From the NCBI GenBank assembly GCA_002897615.1, contig BDTX01000011.1, forward strand, positions 124,001-188,000: a stretch of DNA of 64,000 bases, written 5' to 3'. The notes under the pieces were generated by a model. That model was given only the letters and a program-made list of their open reading frames with translations, was not told where the DNA came from and made no database searches. The stretch's first letter is position 1. Each line of letters opens with the position of its first letter. Below are positions 17,314-28,471 of this stretch, piece after piece. This DNA comes from a bacterium BMS3Bbin14 (lineage in GTDB: Bacteria > Desulfobacterota > Desulfobulbia > Desulfobulbales > Desulfobulbaceae). The translations under genes were made by a program, and so were the position numbers.

Positions 17314-18042
17314 ATGCAAGAACCAATCTTATTTATTTCGCTTATTCTTGAAAAGCTGGGCCTTCCGGTTCCTCACACCATAGTCGGCCATACCTTGCTT
17401 GAAAAGGTGTGTACGCCGTATATGACCTACACCTGGCTGGTCATGGCGTTTCTCATTATCGTGCCGAAATTGACCATGGGACGTCTTGAACTCATGCCCG
17501 GCAAGGGACAGAATTTCTGGGAAATAGTGATTGGCGGCCTGGATTCCATCTTTACGGAGAGCCTGGGGAAAGAGAAAGCCCGGATGCTGTATCCCATGAT
17601 GGCGACTTTTGCGCTCTACATCGTGATCGCCAACCTGATAGGGTTGATTCCCGGTTTCATGTCACCGACATCAAACTGGAATATCACCTTGTCCATGACC
17701 CTTATCGTCTGGGTGACGCATCATGCTCTTGGTTTCCGCTACCACGGTTTGCGCTATCTCAAGCATTTCCTGGGACCGGTGGCGATTATCTCACCGTTTA
17801 TGTTTGTTCTCGAGATGATCAGTAACTTTGCCCGTATCCTTTCACTTTCCATTCGTCTTTTCGGCAACATCCTGGCCAAGGAAATTCTGCTGGCGGTTCT
17901 GTTTATGCTGGCCGGTCCCTTCTTTGCGCCGTTGCCAATCATGATTCTTGGCACGCTGGTCTGCGTCATCCAGGCTGCGGTCTTTGTTCTGCTGGCCGTA
18001 GCGTACTGTGCAGAGTCCCTGGAAGCCGGGCATGAAGCCTAA
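17314..18042 (+). CDS. atpB: ATP synthase Fo subunit a
   Basis: This is the membrane stator subunit that forms the ion half-channels against the c-ring. It is 242 residues with five to six helices. The essential arginine is in the conserved helix ISNFARILSLSIRLFGNILAKE at about residues 170-190. It begins 3 bp after atpI. atpE follows 154 bp later. Confidence 0.95.
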   Translation: MQEPILFISLILEKLGLPVPHTIVGHTLLEKVCTPYMTYTWLVMAFLIIVPKLTMGRLELMPGKGQNFWEIVIGGLDSIFTESLGKEKARMLYPMMATFALYIVIANLIGLIPGFMSPTSNWNITLSMTLIVWVTHHALGFRYHGLRYLKHFLGPVAIISPFMFVLEMISNFARILSLSIRLFGNILAKEILLAVLFMLAGPFFAPLPIMILGTLVCVIQAAVFVLLAVAYCAESLEAGHEA

Positions 18043-18172
18043 TCCAAATCCGGGGGGACTGTGCCGCCTTACAGTTTTAGAGTAAACAGTATCGCATAAT
18101 TACAACCCCTGTGACTGGTTCATATTTTGTTATAGTTCAGCCATTAATTGGAGAAGAAGGCCAACCTTATAA

Positions 18173-18460
<288 letters not shown>

Positions 18461-18488
18461 TCGAGTACAATCGATTTTTGAACCTGAA

Positions 18489-18525
18489 AAGGCTGCAGCA
18501 TTTTGCTGTGGCCTTTTTTTATTGA
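18489..18525 (+). terminator. Rho-independent terminator after atpE
   Basis: A 12-bp stem with two G-U pairs (AAGGCTGCAGCA / TGCTGTGGCCTT) around a TTTT loop is followed by a run of seven T. It ends the atpZIBE transcript. Confidence 0.88.
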
Positions 18526-18537
18526 AGACTCTCATTT

Positions 18538-19257
18538 GTGAACAGGTGCGTTATTATTGAGCCCCGCCGAAATAAGGGAGAACCGGAACTGCCGGCTGCC
18601 GGGATCATGGCTGCCAATCCGTCCGACGTCCCCCGGCTGAGAAAACTGGCGGCGGAGCACAGTCTCAAACAGCATTTTCTTTTTCATTCCGGATTATATT
18701 CCTCCGATCATTTTTTCCTGGCCGGACCGGCTGTCGGGGCTCCCATGGCAGTGATGTGCCTTGAGAAGCTTATTGCCCTGGGCGCGAAAGATATTATTCT
18801 CTACGGCTGGTGCGGCTCGCTCGTGCCGGCACTAAAGGCCCTTGACATCCTGGTCCCGACCTGGGCCCTGAGCGAGGAGGGGACCAGCGGTCATTATGAA
18901 GCCGGTGACCGGCCGCAGCCTGATCCGGAATTGCGGCACAGGTTAGCCGTTCATTGCCGGCGGAGCGGCCGGGCCTGCTCCGCCGGCCCGGTCTGGACCA
19001 CGGATGCCCCCTACCGGGAAACACGGGCCAAGGTTCAACAGTATGGCGCCGAGGGGATCGTGGCCGTGGATATGGAGTATTCCGCCCTCTGCACCGTAGC
19101 CGCTTATCGCGGGGTCCGGCTGGCGGCCTGCATGCTGGTCTCCGACGAGCTGTGGCGGCCGCACTGGCAGCCGCAATACAGCCGCCCGGAGTTTCGCGCC
19201 CGTTCCGGAGCTGTTCTGCGGTCTCTCTGTTCCTGGCTGAAAGGGCAATTCGAGTAA
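18538..19257 (+). CDS. Nucleoside phosphorylase-like protein
   Basis: The 239-residue protein resembles the PNP/UDP phosphorylase family. Glycine-rich GPAVGAP and YGWCGSL lie where phosphate and base are bound, and AVDMEYSAL is the ribose-binding Glu motif. It could cleave or salvage purine nucleosides or methylthioadenosine; the substrate is not clear. The start is a GTG at 18538. It ends 14 bp before rimO, so the two are probably cotranscribed. Confidence 0.78.
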   Translation: MNRCVIIEPRRNKGEPELPAAGIMAANPSDVPRLRKLAAEHSLKQHFLFHSGLYSSDHFFLAGPAVGAPMAVMCLEKLIALGAKDIILYGWCGSLVPALKALDILVPTWALSEEGTSGHYEAGDRPQPDPELRHRLAVHCRRSGRACSAGPVWTTDAPYRETRAKVQQYGAEGIVAVDMEYSALCTVAAYRGVRLAACMLVSDELWRPHWQPQYSRPEFRARSGAVLRSLCSWLKGQFE

Positions 19258-19271
19258 ATGGTGGACAAAAA

Positions 19272-20615
19272 ATGAAAAAACTCCATCTTGTCAGCCTGGG
19301 CTGTCCCAAGAACCTGGTCGATTCAGAGGTGATGCTGGCGCGACTGGAACAGGACGGCTACGCGGTCGTCGCCGACCCGGCCGAGGCTGATCTGTTGCTG
19401 GTCAACACCTGCGGCTTCATCGGCCCGGCAGTGCAAGAAGCCATTGATGAAATTCTGCGGCTGGCGGAATATAAACGGGCCGACCCGGCAAAACTGCTGG
19501 TGGTGACCGGATGCCTGGTGCAGCGCTATGGTGCCGATCTGCAAAAGGAACTCCCAGAGGTCGACCTGTTTACCGGCACCGACGGATTCCAGGAGATCGA
19601 TGCCCTGATCCGGCGGGCCGGTCATGATCCGGCGGCGCTGCTTGACCTGCGGCCGGCAAAATTTTTAATGGACAGCTCCTCGGCCCGGCGCTTGTCCACG
19701 CCGTTCTTCAGGTCATATCTGAAGATCACCGAAGGCTGTGATAATCGCTGCTCATACTGCATGATCCCGTCAATACGGGGGAAGCTGCGCAGCCGGGCCA
19801 TTGCCGACTTGGCCACGGAGGCCGGCCGCCTGGCGGCCATGGGGGTTCGTGAACTTACCCTCATCGCCCAGGATCTCACGGCCTATGGCGATGAGCGGCA
19901 AGATTCGGCCGACCTGGTGCAGCTGCTCAAGGCCCTGCTGGCCGGGACCGATATTCCCTGGATTCGCCTTCTTTATCTCTACCCCACGGGCATAACGGAT
20001 GAACTGCTGACCCTCATGGCCGCCGAGCCCCGGCTGCTGCCCTATCTCGATATTCCCTTTCAGCATGTCGCCGACAGGGTCCTGCGGCGGATGAACCGGC
20101 ACTACGGCCGTCATGACCTTGAGACGCTGGTGGAACGGGTTCGCCGTTTTCTGCCGGCAGCTGCGCTCCGCACAACCTTACTGGTTGGCTTTCCCGGCGA
20201 GTCGGAGGCGGAGGTGGAGGAAATGGTTGACTGTCTGCGCCGCTGGCGTCTTGATAATGTCGGGGTCTTTCGTTACGCGGACGAGGATGGCTGCCCGGCG
20301 TACCACCTTGCAGACAAGGTATCGGCAGAGACGAAAGAGCGGCGTCATGACCGGGTGATGAAAGTGCAGGCGGAGATCAGCACGGAAAATCAGCAGCATT
20401 ATGTGGGCATGAATCTGCCGGTTCTTGTCGAGGGCATCAGCGGGGAAAGTGATTTATTGCTCGAGGGGAGAACAATGTTGCAGGCGCCGGAGATCGATGG
20501 ATGTGTGTATATCACCGCCGGTACGGCTGACCCGGGCGATATTGTCCAGGTCCGGATCACCGAGGCCCACACCTATGACCTGATCGGCGAGATCGTCGAA
20601 CCTGGTGCGAATTGA
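19272..20615 (+). CDS. rimO: Ribosomal protein S12 methylthiotransferase
   Basis: RimO adds a methylthio group to an aspartate of ribosomal protein S12. The 447-residue protein has the N-terminal UPF0004 domain with conserved cysteines (C11 in LGCPKNLVDSE, another in NTCGFI and a third in TGCL), the radical SAM CDNRCSYC at about 156-163 and a C-terminal TRAM domain ending DLIGEIVE. MKKLHLVSLGCPKN is the canonical start at 19272; the frame is open far upstream but only as an overlap with the previous gene. Confidence 0.95.
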   Translation: MKKLHLVSLGCPKNLVDSEVMLARLEQDGYAVVADPAEADLLLVNTCGFIGPAVQEAIDEILRLAEYKRADPAKLLVVTGCLVQRYGADLQKELPEVDLFTGTDGFQEIDALIRRAGHDPAALLDLRPAKFLMDSSSARRLSTPFFRSYLKITEGCDNRCSYCMIPSIRGKLRSRAIADLATEAGRLAAMGVRELTLIAQDLTAYGDERQDSADLVQLLKALLAGTDIPWIRLLYLYPTGITDELLTLMAAEPRLLPYLDIPFQHVADRVLRRMNRHYGRHDLETLVERVRRFLPAAALRTTLLVGFPGESEAEVEEMVDCLRRWRLDNVGVFRYADEDGCPAYHLADKVSAETKERRHDRVMKVQAEISTENQQHYVGMNLPVLVEGISGESDLLLEGRTMLQAPEIDGCVYITAGTADPGDIVQVRITEAHTYDLIGEIVEPGAN

Positions 20616-20669
20616 CCCTGGAGGTCAAGGCCATGATTTACCTCATCGGCGGAAAATTTAACTTTGGCT

Positions 20670-20693
20670 TACCTCGCCTGACATAGCGAGGGG
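20670..20693. terminator. Possible bidirectional terminator between rimO and the HU/IHF gene
   Basis: A short stem CCTCGC/GCGAGG around an 8-nt loop lies between the convergent genes, followed by a T-rich stretch on the plus side. It is a weak candidate. Confidence 0.4.
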
Positions 20694-20696
20694 CTG

Positions 20697-20999
20697 TCAT
20701 TTTTCCGGTGCCTTTTCAGACCGGTGCCGGTTGACTTGCTCCCGCAGGTCTTTGCCTACCTTGAAGAAGGGGAGTTTTTTAGGAGAGACTTTAATTTTTT
20801 CTCCGGTTTTAGGGTTGCGGCCGGTATACGAATCATACTCCTTGACAACAAAGCTGCCAAAACCCCGTATTTCAATAGAATCTCCCTTGGCTAAGGCCTC
20901 GCTCATGGTATCAATGAGGGTGTTGGTTATAGATGCCGCCTCACGAATCGGGACATTGATTTTTTCGGCCAGGGCCTCAATAAGCTCCGATTTATTCAT
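20697..20999 (-). CDS. ihfB: HU/IHF family DNA-binding protein
   Basis: This 100-residue histone-like protein starts MNKSELIEALAEKINVP and has the beta-arm signature GFGSFVVKEYDSYTGRNPKTGEKI, whose proline intercalates in bent DNA. The N-terminal motif and the extended end favour IHF-beta, but HU cannot be excluded. IHF usually assists sigma54 promoters, which this window has. GAGGAGAAAAGC precedes the ATG. Confidence 0.88.
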   Translation of the reverse strand: MNKSELIEALAEKINVPIREAASITNTLIDTMSEALAKGDSIEIRGFGSFVVKEYDSYTGRNPKTGEKIKVSPKKLPFFKVGKDLREQVNRHRSEKAPEK

Positions 21000-21287
21000 G
21001 CTTTTCTCCTCGTTGCAACTACTGATTTACGATAACCTGCCGCAGGGAAATTGGTGGATAAGGGATAATGGAACTCTATATTTGGAATATAATCAGGTAT
21101 CTTTCTGATTGTAAAGGGAATTTTACCTGAAAATATTTTTTCAGGGTTTTTTTTCGCCAGATGGCGGTATTTGCCACGCTGTATCGCTTCTCTGTTTAAT
21201 TGCCATTCATTTTCCGGGATGGTTGCCCGCCGCCATTTTTTGTATGTATCTGTCCTTTTCGCATCGGTTGAAGTGGCAGGGTATTAG

Positions 21288-21722
21288 TGGACACTTTCTC
21301 GGGAGTGGATTTCATAATCTGCGAGGAGGTGTTCAATGAAAAAAAGAGCAGGGGAGTATGTCCGGGAATTCAAAAAAGAAGCGGTTGAGCTGATAACTGA
21401 ACAGGGGGGCAGATTACCAAGGCGGCTCGGAATCTCGGGGTGAATGGAAACAGGTTGGGGCGCGGGAAGCGTGAGATTGAAAGGGGAAGATGCCCCTGGC
21501 TTACAAGGAGGTACAAGGAGGGCCGGCTATGCCGGCCGAGTTTAATCGCCTTCGAAAAGAGAATAAGCGCCTGAAGATGGAGCGTGAAATCTTAAAAAAG
21601 GCAGCGCCTTCTTCACGAAAAAAACGAGCTAAAGTACCAATTCATTGATGCTGAGAAGAAGTCATCTCCGATAGCTCTGATATGTGTAGATGCAAGTATT
21701 CCGAAGTGTCCTTTTTACTTGA
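21288..21722 (+). mobile_element. IS3-family insertion sequence remnant
   Basis: The left end TGGACACTTTC at 21288 resembles IS3-family termini. A good ribosome-binding site and ATG at 21336 begin OrfA: MKKRAGEYVREFKKEAVELI. The frame then breaks; ITKAARNLGVNGNRL and, further on, FNRLRKENKRLKMEREILKKA follow in other frames. The first residues of OrfB (FFTKKNELKYQFIDAEKKSS) come next. The catalytic DDE region and right end are missing, so it is dead. Confidence 0.8.
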
Positions 21723-21732
21723 CCAGGTTATT

Positions 21733-21765
21733 GAAAACTGGCTGGGAGCCACAACTCCCAGCCAG
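21733..21765 (-). terminator. Terminator after the dsrE-porin operon
   Basis: A perfect 11-bp stem CTGGCTGGGAG / CTCCCAGCCAG with a 6-nt loop (21738-21765) is followed on the minus strand by TTTTCAATAA. It lies about 110 bp after the porin stop. Confidence 0.7.
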
Positions 21766-21873
21766 AGCCACAACAAAAATGTTACTAAACGATCACAGTG
21801 GGGTACAGGCGCTATGTGTGTGTGGTTGCCTCGCCATTACTTACCTGTAACCGTTCCCTGAACGTTCTTAGGT

Positions 21874-23163
21874 TCATTTGAAAATAATGGTCAGCTGAGC
21901 CATAACCCGGTCCTCAACTTTCTTGTTCCAGTCATTATCCCTGAAATCATAATTCACCGTAGCCCTGACCCTGGGAGTGAAAAAGTACTGGAGGCCGAGA
22001 GTCAGGGTCTTCTGTGAGACATCTTTCGCCAGGTCATTCCCGTTATCCGGATCGTACAGCGAATATCTGAGGTCGAACTCAAGCTTTTTGCTCAGCACGG
22101 GAGGCCGGTAGCCGAAATCCACATACCAGCCAAAGGCATTCAGGTCGGCATGGGGCACGCCATGACCGGCAACCGAGGTATTCTCAGTAAAAAAGCGCTT
22201 GGCGGCCGGCACAGCGCCACCAAGAAACTTGGGCGCATAAACCCAGCCGTCGCCCCAGACGGCTTCTGCCACGAGATGGCCGGCGCCGCGGTGGCCGAAA
22301 TCCTTATTATAATTGAACTCCAGCCCGTAACGCTTACGGTTCTGTTCGGTTTTATTGCCGTTCGCTCCGCCGGCAAACGCATAACCGGTCCTCTTGCCAC
22401 TGATAAACCATGCCCCAACCTCAAGTTCCTGCCGGCGTGGTCCCTTGGAATTATTGAAAATCCTGGAAAAGGTCAGTTTGCCGAGCAGATCTTTGTTCTT
22501 GTCGTTGTCCTGGGAGTTGATTCCGTTGCCGTTGGCGATCATCAGGGCATAGGCCAACTCGTACTTATTCTGTTTCCCGAACCGCCACCAGTTAAAGGCC
22601 TGCACTCCTATGTCCCGGTAGGCCCCGACCGAGCGGTCCTTTCCAAACCGCTCCAGCATCAGTTGATCAAAGACATCGGAAAATTCAATATACTTATGGA
22701 CATGAATCGCCTGCAACCCGTCAGTGCCGATAGGTATCTTGAACTGGCCGAACCTGAGCCTGATACCGGTCAGGTAGTTCAAGGTAATGCTGGCATCGGT
22801 CAGGGCGACGGCATTGCTCTGACCGCCGTTCGGATTTTCGGTGATACCATTCCTGCCAAATTCGCTGAGCAGAAAATAATTGATCTTCGCGTCGGTCTTG
22901 GGTACCACGCCGCGAATTCCGAGCCGGGCTCGGCGGATATTAAAATCATCCTTCCGAAAATCATCAGAAGGATCTACCTTGTCCTGCGACTGAAAATAAG
23001 TGGGCTGAATGAATCCCCACAGGTTTACGGGCTTGGCCTGCGGTTTCTCCGTGCCCTGCAATTGAAACCAGTTCGCCGCCTCTGCCCCGGCCGGCGCTGT
23101 CAGACAGCTGCCTGCAGCCAACAGAAACACGAAAAAAACGGTTTTTACGGTATTGATTTTCAT
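21874..23163 (-). CDS. Phosphate-selective porin O/P-type outer membrane channel
   Basis: The 429-residue protein has a signal peptide ending PAGAEA, then WGFIQPTYFQ, RRARLGIRG and FGQFKIPIG, all typical of the OprO/OprP porin family, and a C-terminal phenylalanine-rich strand (LTIIFK). It would form an outer-membrane anion channel. It is downstream of the DsrE-like gene (about 100 bp), so the pair may be one transcript. GGAGGGGA precedes the ATG. The actual permeant, phosphate or a sulfur oxyanion, cannot be told. Confidence 0.85.
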   Translation of the reverse strand: MKINTVKTVFFVFLLAAGSCLTAPAGAEAANWFQLQGTEKPQAKPVNLWGFIQPTYFQSQDKVDPSDDFRKDDFNIRRARLGIRGVVPKTDAKINYFLLSEFGRNGITENPNGGQSNAVALTDASITLNYLTGIRLRFGQFKIPIGTDGLQAIHVHKYIEFSDVFDQLMLERFGKDRSVGAYRDIGVQAFNWWRFGKQNKYELAYALMIANGNGINSQDNDKNKDLLGKLTFSRIFNNSKGPRRQELEVGAWFISGKRTGYAFAGGANGNKTEQNRKRYGLEFNYNKDFGHRGAGHLVAEAVWGDGWVYAPKFLGGAVPAAKRFFTENTSVAGHGVPHADLNAFGWYVDFGYRPPVLSKKLEFDLRYSLYDPDNGNDLAKDVSQKTLTLGLQYFFTPRVRATVNYDFRDNDWNKKVEDRVMAQLTIIFK

Positions 23164-23265
23164 TTGAACGTCCCCTCCTTACAACAATATAAATTGTATC
23201 AACTGCTGATCAATAACGACCAACGAACGGCCACATACCGTCAAGGTCGTCCTTGTTGTCTGCCG

Positions 23266-23769
23266 TCATTGCACCTTGATATAGGCGTATCCCTCACTCT
23301 CAAGCTGCACAAGGCGCACCTGGCCTGAAGGCGTGGTCGTGACAAAGGACTTCAACCTGCTTTTGTTGATATGGGTCCTTTGGAGGGTGATACTGCATTG
23401 CTCGAATTTGACGTTATAGCCATCGGCCAGACTCTGCATCATCTCCCGAATCGACTTGGCGGTCTTGGCTGTAACCTTGTTTTTGGCAAATTTGGTACCT
23501 TTTACGTCCTTGATCATGAACTGCACTCCGGCGGAATTCGACACAAGCCGCACGTCATAATCAATACCGTGGGTTGTGTAATAGTTGACCAGGTTATAGA
23601 TATTGCGGAGGGTGGCGTTCATGCGCTTGGCACTGTTGAAATCAACATGATAAACCGCCTTCATCACCACATCCGAAGCCGTAGAGGCCGCCATACTTGA
23701 TGACGGCAATGTCGAACCAAGCAGAACTAAACTCATAACAAGACAACCCAGCATTTTTTTCCATCTCAT
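23266..23769 (-). CDS. Periplasmic DsrE/DsrF-like protein
   Basis: A signal peptide (cleavage near SSMAAS) precedes a DsrE-like fold: VVMKAVYHVDFNSAKRMNATLRNIYN, then VRLVSNSAGVQFMI and the family ending VRLVQLESEGYAYIKVQ. One cysteine (EQCSITL) lies where the conserved Cys of this family sits. Cytoplasmic relatives carry persulfides in sulfur metabolism; periplasmic members often sit with Sox genes. GAGGTGT is close to the ATG at 23769. A function in binding reduced sulfur is inferred from family and from the Sox genes elsewhere in the window. Confidence 0.78.
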   Translation of the reverse strand: MRWKKMLGCLVMSLVLLGSTLPSSSMAASTASDVVMKAVYHVDFNSAKRMNATLRNIYNLVNYYTTHGIDYDVRLVSNSAGVQFMIKDVKGTKFAKNKVTAKTAKSIREMMQSLADGYNVKFEQCSITLQRTHINKSRLKSFVTTTPSGQVRLVQLESEGYAYIKVQ

Positions 23770-23787
23770 GTTTACACCTCTTTTTCC

Positions 23788-23813
23788 GCCTGTTTGCTCT
23801 TGCCAAAACAGGC
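23788..23813. promoter_or_regulatory. Inverted repeat before the DsrE-like gene
   Basis: GCCTGTTT and AAAACAGGC are arranged as an imperfect 8-9-bp palindrome with a 9-nt centre, 19 bp upstream of the start codon. It could be an operator or an mRNA stem near the ribosome-binding site. Confidence 0.45.
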
Positions 23814-23824
23814 TTTATTGATTT

Positions 23825-23979
23825 GACTCCATTCCTCCGAAAAATCAGAAAACAGAGCACTGACAACAGCCGGTAACCCCCGGCATGTTTGTTGCAAACC
23901 ATATAAAAAAGTCATCTTTTGATAAGAAACTTGAAATGCGAAGCAATAATTTTCCTGCATTATCCAGAAAAAATAATAG
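23825..23979 (+). repeat. Repeat C copy 1, carrying a sigma54 promoter
   Basis: This stretch aligns with 57427-57579 over its whole length. Conserved blocks are CTCCATT-TCTCCG, the -24/-12 promoter, TTTTGATAAGAAAC and GCGAAGCAATAATTTT. Similarity covers about 70 nt downstream of the predicted start as well as the promoter, then stops. Confidence 0.8.
23881..23897 (+). promoter_or_regulatory. Sigma54-type promoter upstream of the kinase/activator pair
   Basis: CGGCATG-TTTG-TTGCA has GG and GC separated by exactly 10 bp, as in sigma54 promoters (consensus TGGCAC-N5-TTGC). Predicted transcription starts near 23907 and runs toward the histidine kinase, about 500 nt ahead. The first base of the -24 box is C, not T. 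Confidence 0.6.
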
Positions 23980-24092
23980 GTAAAATTAAATGTACTGCAT
24001 GCTTACCGATGAAATTATTTTCCAGTTTCCAGCTTGGCCGGTATCTTGGAAGACGTCACTATTGCCAAGGCATCCGCTAACATACATGGATT

Positions 24093-24205
24093 CTGAATCC
24101 GTGACGTCTTGAGGTGAAATTTCATGCATATGTTATGGAATTTATTGCATTGTTGCCGAAAAGCACATTTTTTGGTCTTCACCGTGCCGCCCTACAGACA
24201 GGGGG
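24093..24205 (-). repeat. Element A, degenerate partial copy
   Basis: CTGAATCCGTGACGTCTTGAGGTGA, taken in pieces, matches the right terminus in reverse. It is followed by ATGGAATTTATTGCATTGTTG and GTCTTCACCGTGCCGCCCT, then similarity is lost. The other end and target duplication are not found. Confidence 0.7.
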
Positions 24206-24335
24206 CAAACGGCTACTATGCGTAGTTGCTTGCCCCCTTGATTAGCTGCATGCAAAGCAATCAACATGCCATTGCCCAAAAAATGGCCGTTGTGTAGATG
24301 TAGTTATTTGTTTTTATTGATATAAAAAATAAATA

Positions 24336-24364
24336 TTGACACTGTCCCAAAGAGCAGCTACTTA
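24336..24364 (+). promoter_or_regulatory. Possible sigma70 promoter before the histidine kinase
   Basis: TTGACA at 24336-24341 and TACTTA at 24359-24364 are spaced 17 bp. The -10 box is weak. It lies 44 bp before the preferred kinase start codon. Confidence 0.4.
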
Positions 24365-24407
24365 TCCAAATGGTGCATTCTGCACTGCAAATAACGAGAA
24401 TTGCAAA

Positions 24408-26379
24408 ATGATGTTGCGCTGGCGCACCGCAAAAAGAGGAACTTGGCAATTAAAGAGGTTGCAAATCGGCCATAAGGTCTTGTTGACCATGTTAGCGGTA
24501 GTAGTCCCGTTGATGGTGCTTCTGTCTCTTCTGATTATCAACTCCACTGAAAATATCCTGCGGACAAACGCGACCCGGGAGGTTGAAGAACTGGCTACAA
24601 AATCGGCACAAAGCCTGGGCCTGCTGGTTCAGAATTCGAAAACAACTATATTGACCATCGCCCGCAGCCCGGTGGTTCAGGGGTTCCTGACTGCTCGCGA
24701 CCATGGCAACCGTGACCAGACCATCCGGTCTCTTGCCAAAATGGAAAAGGCCTTTCTGGATTTTCAGCAGCTGGATCAAACTATTCAGGCTATCCGCTTC
24801 ATCAACCCGGCAGGGTATGTTCTGGTCAAGGTTCGGGAAGGTGTTATCATTGCGCACAAAGGCACCTGGCTAGACGACCTCGGAATCCGGGCAATCAGCT
24901 CGAAAAAAGATCGGGATTTCTTCAAGGAAGCTATTACCCTTAACCGGGGACAGGTCTCCATCTCCAACTTGGAACGGGGCTGGATGGAAGGTGAGGACAA
25001 ATGGTGCCCGGCCATGGTCCGTTTTTCGACCCCGGTCTTTTTGAGCACCGGCGAACGGGCCGGCGTGGTGACCATCAATGTCTGGGGAAAAACCGCCGGT
25101 ACAACGATCAATCAGCTCATGTCACCGAAGGCCGGCTCCGCTTTTTTGATCGAAAGGAATCTTCATAACCCGGCGCGTAACGGCATTTTTCTATTTTACC
25201 AGAACAGCAATTGCGAATTTGGTAATCAGACAGGAAGCAGGATCACCGTCTTCCAGAAATATCCTCCGTTCATAACCAATGCCTGGATGCACAGGAACGA
25301 GGGGGTCAGCATTCATCTGCAGACTGGGGACATTGTCGCCTACCATTTTTTTTCGCCCTATCACCGTTCTGACAAAGGCTGGGTGGTAGTGGTAAATGCC
25401 AAAAGAAATTTTTTTATGGCCCCTTTGTCCACCATCAATAACAGGATTATCTGGTACGCCGGGCTGGTACTTGTCCTGGTGGTCGGGGCGGCCTTCTTGG
25501 TTGCCCAGTCTATCACCAAGCCGATCCGGCAAGTCATTGCCGGAACCCATCATATCAGCAAGGATCTCTCCTTCCGGATCCAGGTGCAGTCGGAGGATGA
25601 AGTCGGAACCCTGGCCCTTGAGATCAATCGGATGGCCACGGCCCTGGAGCGGCACCTTGAAGAAAAGAAACGGATTGCCGACAGGATCTGTCAATCTGAG
25701 AAACTGGCCTCAATCGGTGAAATGGCGGCTGGCCTGGCCCACGAATTGAACACCCCCCTGTGCAATGCCCGGGCGCTTTCGTCCCTGGCCCGCAAGGACC
25801 TGGAAAAGGGCAAATGCGATCCGGCGGCCATCAAGAACGACCTCAATGATATCCTTGAACAGACTGACAAGTGCGCCCAGATCATTGCCGGTTTGTTGAG
25901 TTTTGCCCGCCGCCAGAACCCGGAATTCATCTATCTGGACATCAATGCCCTGCTGGAAAGTTCTATTGCCCTGATCCGGATCCGCACCGAGGAGAAGGGC
26001 GTGCGGGTCCGCTTCGAAAAAAGAGGCTTGCTTCCTCAACTCAAAATCGATGGTCATCAGATGCAGCAGGTTTTTGTCAATATTCTGCTCAACGCGGTTG
26101 ACGCCACTCCTCCCGGCGGCCAGGTGGACATCCGTTCCGGTGCCACCGCTGCCAATGTCGCCATTTGGTTCATTGACACCGGGACCGGGATCAGGACGGG
26201 GCACCTGGACAAAATATTTGATCCATTTTTTACGACCAAGGAAGTCGGCAAGGGCACCGGCCTGGGTCTGGCCGTCAGCTATGGTATTGTCAAGAACCAT
26301 GGCGGTGCCATTGAAGTTGAATCAACACTGGGAAGGGGAACGGTGTTTACCGTGCTGCTGCCCACAGGAGAACGCGACA

Positions 26380-26402
<23 letters not shown>
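24408..26402 (+). CDS. Membrane sensor histidine kinase (Cache-HAMP-HisKA-HATPase)
   Basis: The 664-residue protein has a first membrane helix (about 22-45), a periplasmic Cache-like sensor domain (about 50-340), a second helix (about 350-370), a HAMP linker beginning [17 protein letters not shown], the phosphoacceptor histidine in [13 protein letters not shown] and a catalytic domain with [17 protein letters not shown] and [13 protein letters not shown]. It would phosphorylate the sigma54 activator whose gene overlaps its 3' end by 23 bp. Two adjacent ATGs at 24408 and 24411 are candidate starts. The signal is unknown; repeat C links it to the second porin. Confidence 0.88.
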
Positions 26403-27753
<1,351 letters not shown>

Positions 27754-27808
27754 TCCCAGTCCGGGGTTTCGTCCCCGTTCGGCGGTGAAGAAATAATGGA
27801 GGAACACA

Positions 27809-28420
27809 GTGCAAGGTCGTTATAAAAAATTTGACCTCACCGATAAGATTGCCGTTATTACCGGCGCCAGTGAAGGAATCGGGCGGGACATGGCAATTGG
27901 CCTGGCAGAAGCCGGGGCTGACGTTATTATTTGTAGCCGTCGTGAAGAAAAATTATTGGCAGTAAAAAAAAGCGTAGAAAAAACAGGCCGCACCGCAGAA
28001 ACATATGTTCTTGACCTGCAAAAGGTCTCCGAGATTGCAGGATTAAAGTCATTTATAAAAACAAAAACGGACAAAGTTGATATTCTGATCAACAATGCCG
28101 GCCATGCTGTCACCAAGCCGGCGTGGGACGTTTCCGAAAATGATTGGGACGCAATGGTTGACACCGGTTTCAAAGGCCTGTTTTTTTGCTGCCAGGCCGT
28201 CGGTTCAATCATGCGTGAGCATGGATATGGAAAAGTCATTAATCTTAGTTCCACTTTCAGTAAAAGCATAGTGCCGGGGCGCTCCGTCTACGCAGGAATT
28301 AAAGCCGGTATTGATCACCTTACGGAAGCTCTGGCTATGGAATGGGCTCCTCATGGCATCAGGGTCAATGCCCTTATTAAAAAATGGACAGCTGGGCCGA
28401 ACCGGACCGTGGCCGGGTAA
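27809..28420 (+). CDS. Short-chain dehydrogenase/reductase, truncated at the C-terminus
   Basis: The NAD(P)-binding TGASEGIG (about residues 20-27), NNAGHA, the catalytic Ser in NLSSTFS and YAGIK are all present. The match ends after GIRVNALI, where family members continue with a PG motif and about 50 further residues. Here an unrelated KKWTAGPNRTVAG and a stop follow, giving 203 residues instead of about 250. It may be a fragment left by rearrangement before the catalase gene. The GTG start at 27809 has GGAGGAA upstream. Codon use is more AT-rich than its neighbours. Confidence 0.7.
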   Translation: MQGRYKKFDLTDKIAVITGASEGIGRDMAIGLAEAGADVIICSRREEKLLAVKKSVEKTGRTAETYVLDLQKVSEIAGLKSFIKTKTDKVDILINNAGHAVTKPAWDVSENDWDAMVDTGFKGLFFCCQAVGSIMREHGYGKVINLSSTFSKSIVPGRSVYAGIKAGIDHLTEALAMEWAPHGIRVNALIKKWTAGPNRTVAG

Positions 28421-28471
28421 CTCGTCACCGCGGTTAGCTGCTCGAACTTAAGATTTTTAAGAGGAGAAACT

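Noticed and set aside
22150-23328. 392-codon plus-strand frame antisense to the porin and DsrE-like genes
   Set aside because: It overlaps two well-supported genes, has no family features and shows the composition of an antisense frame.
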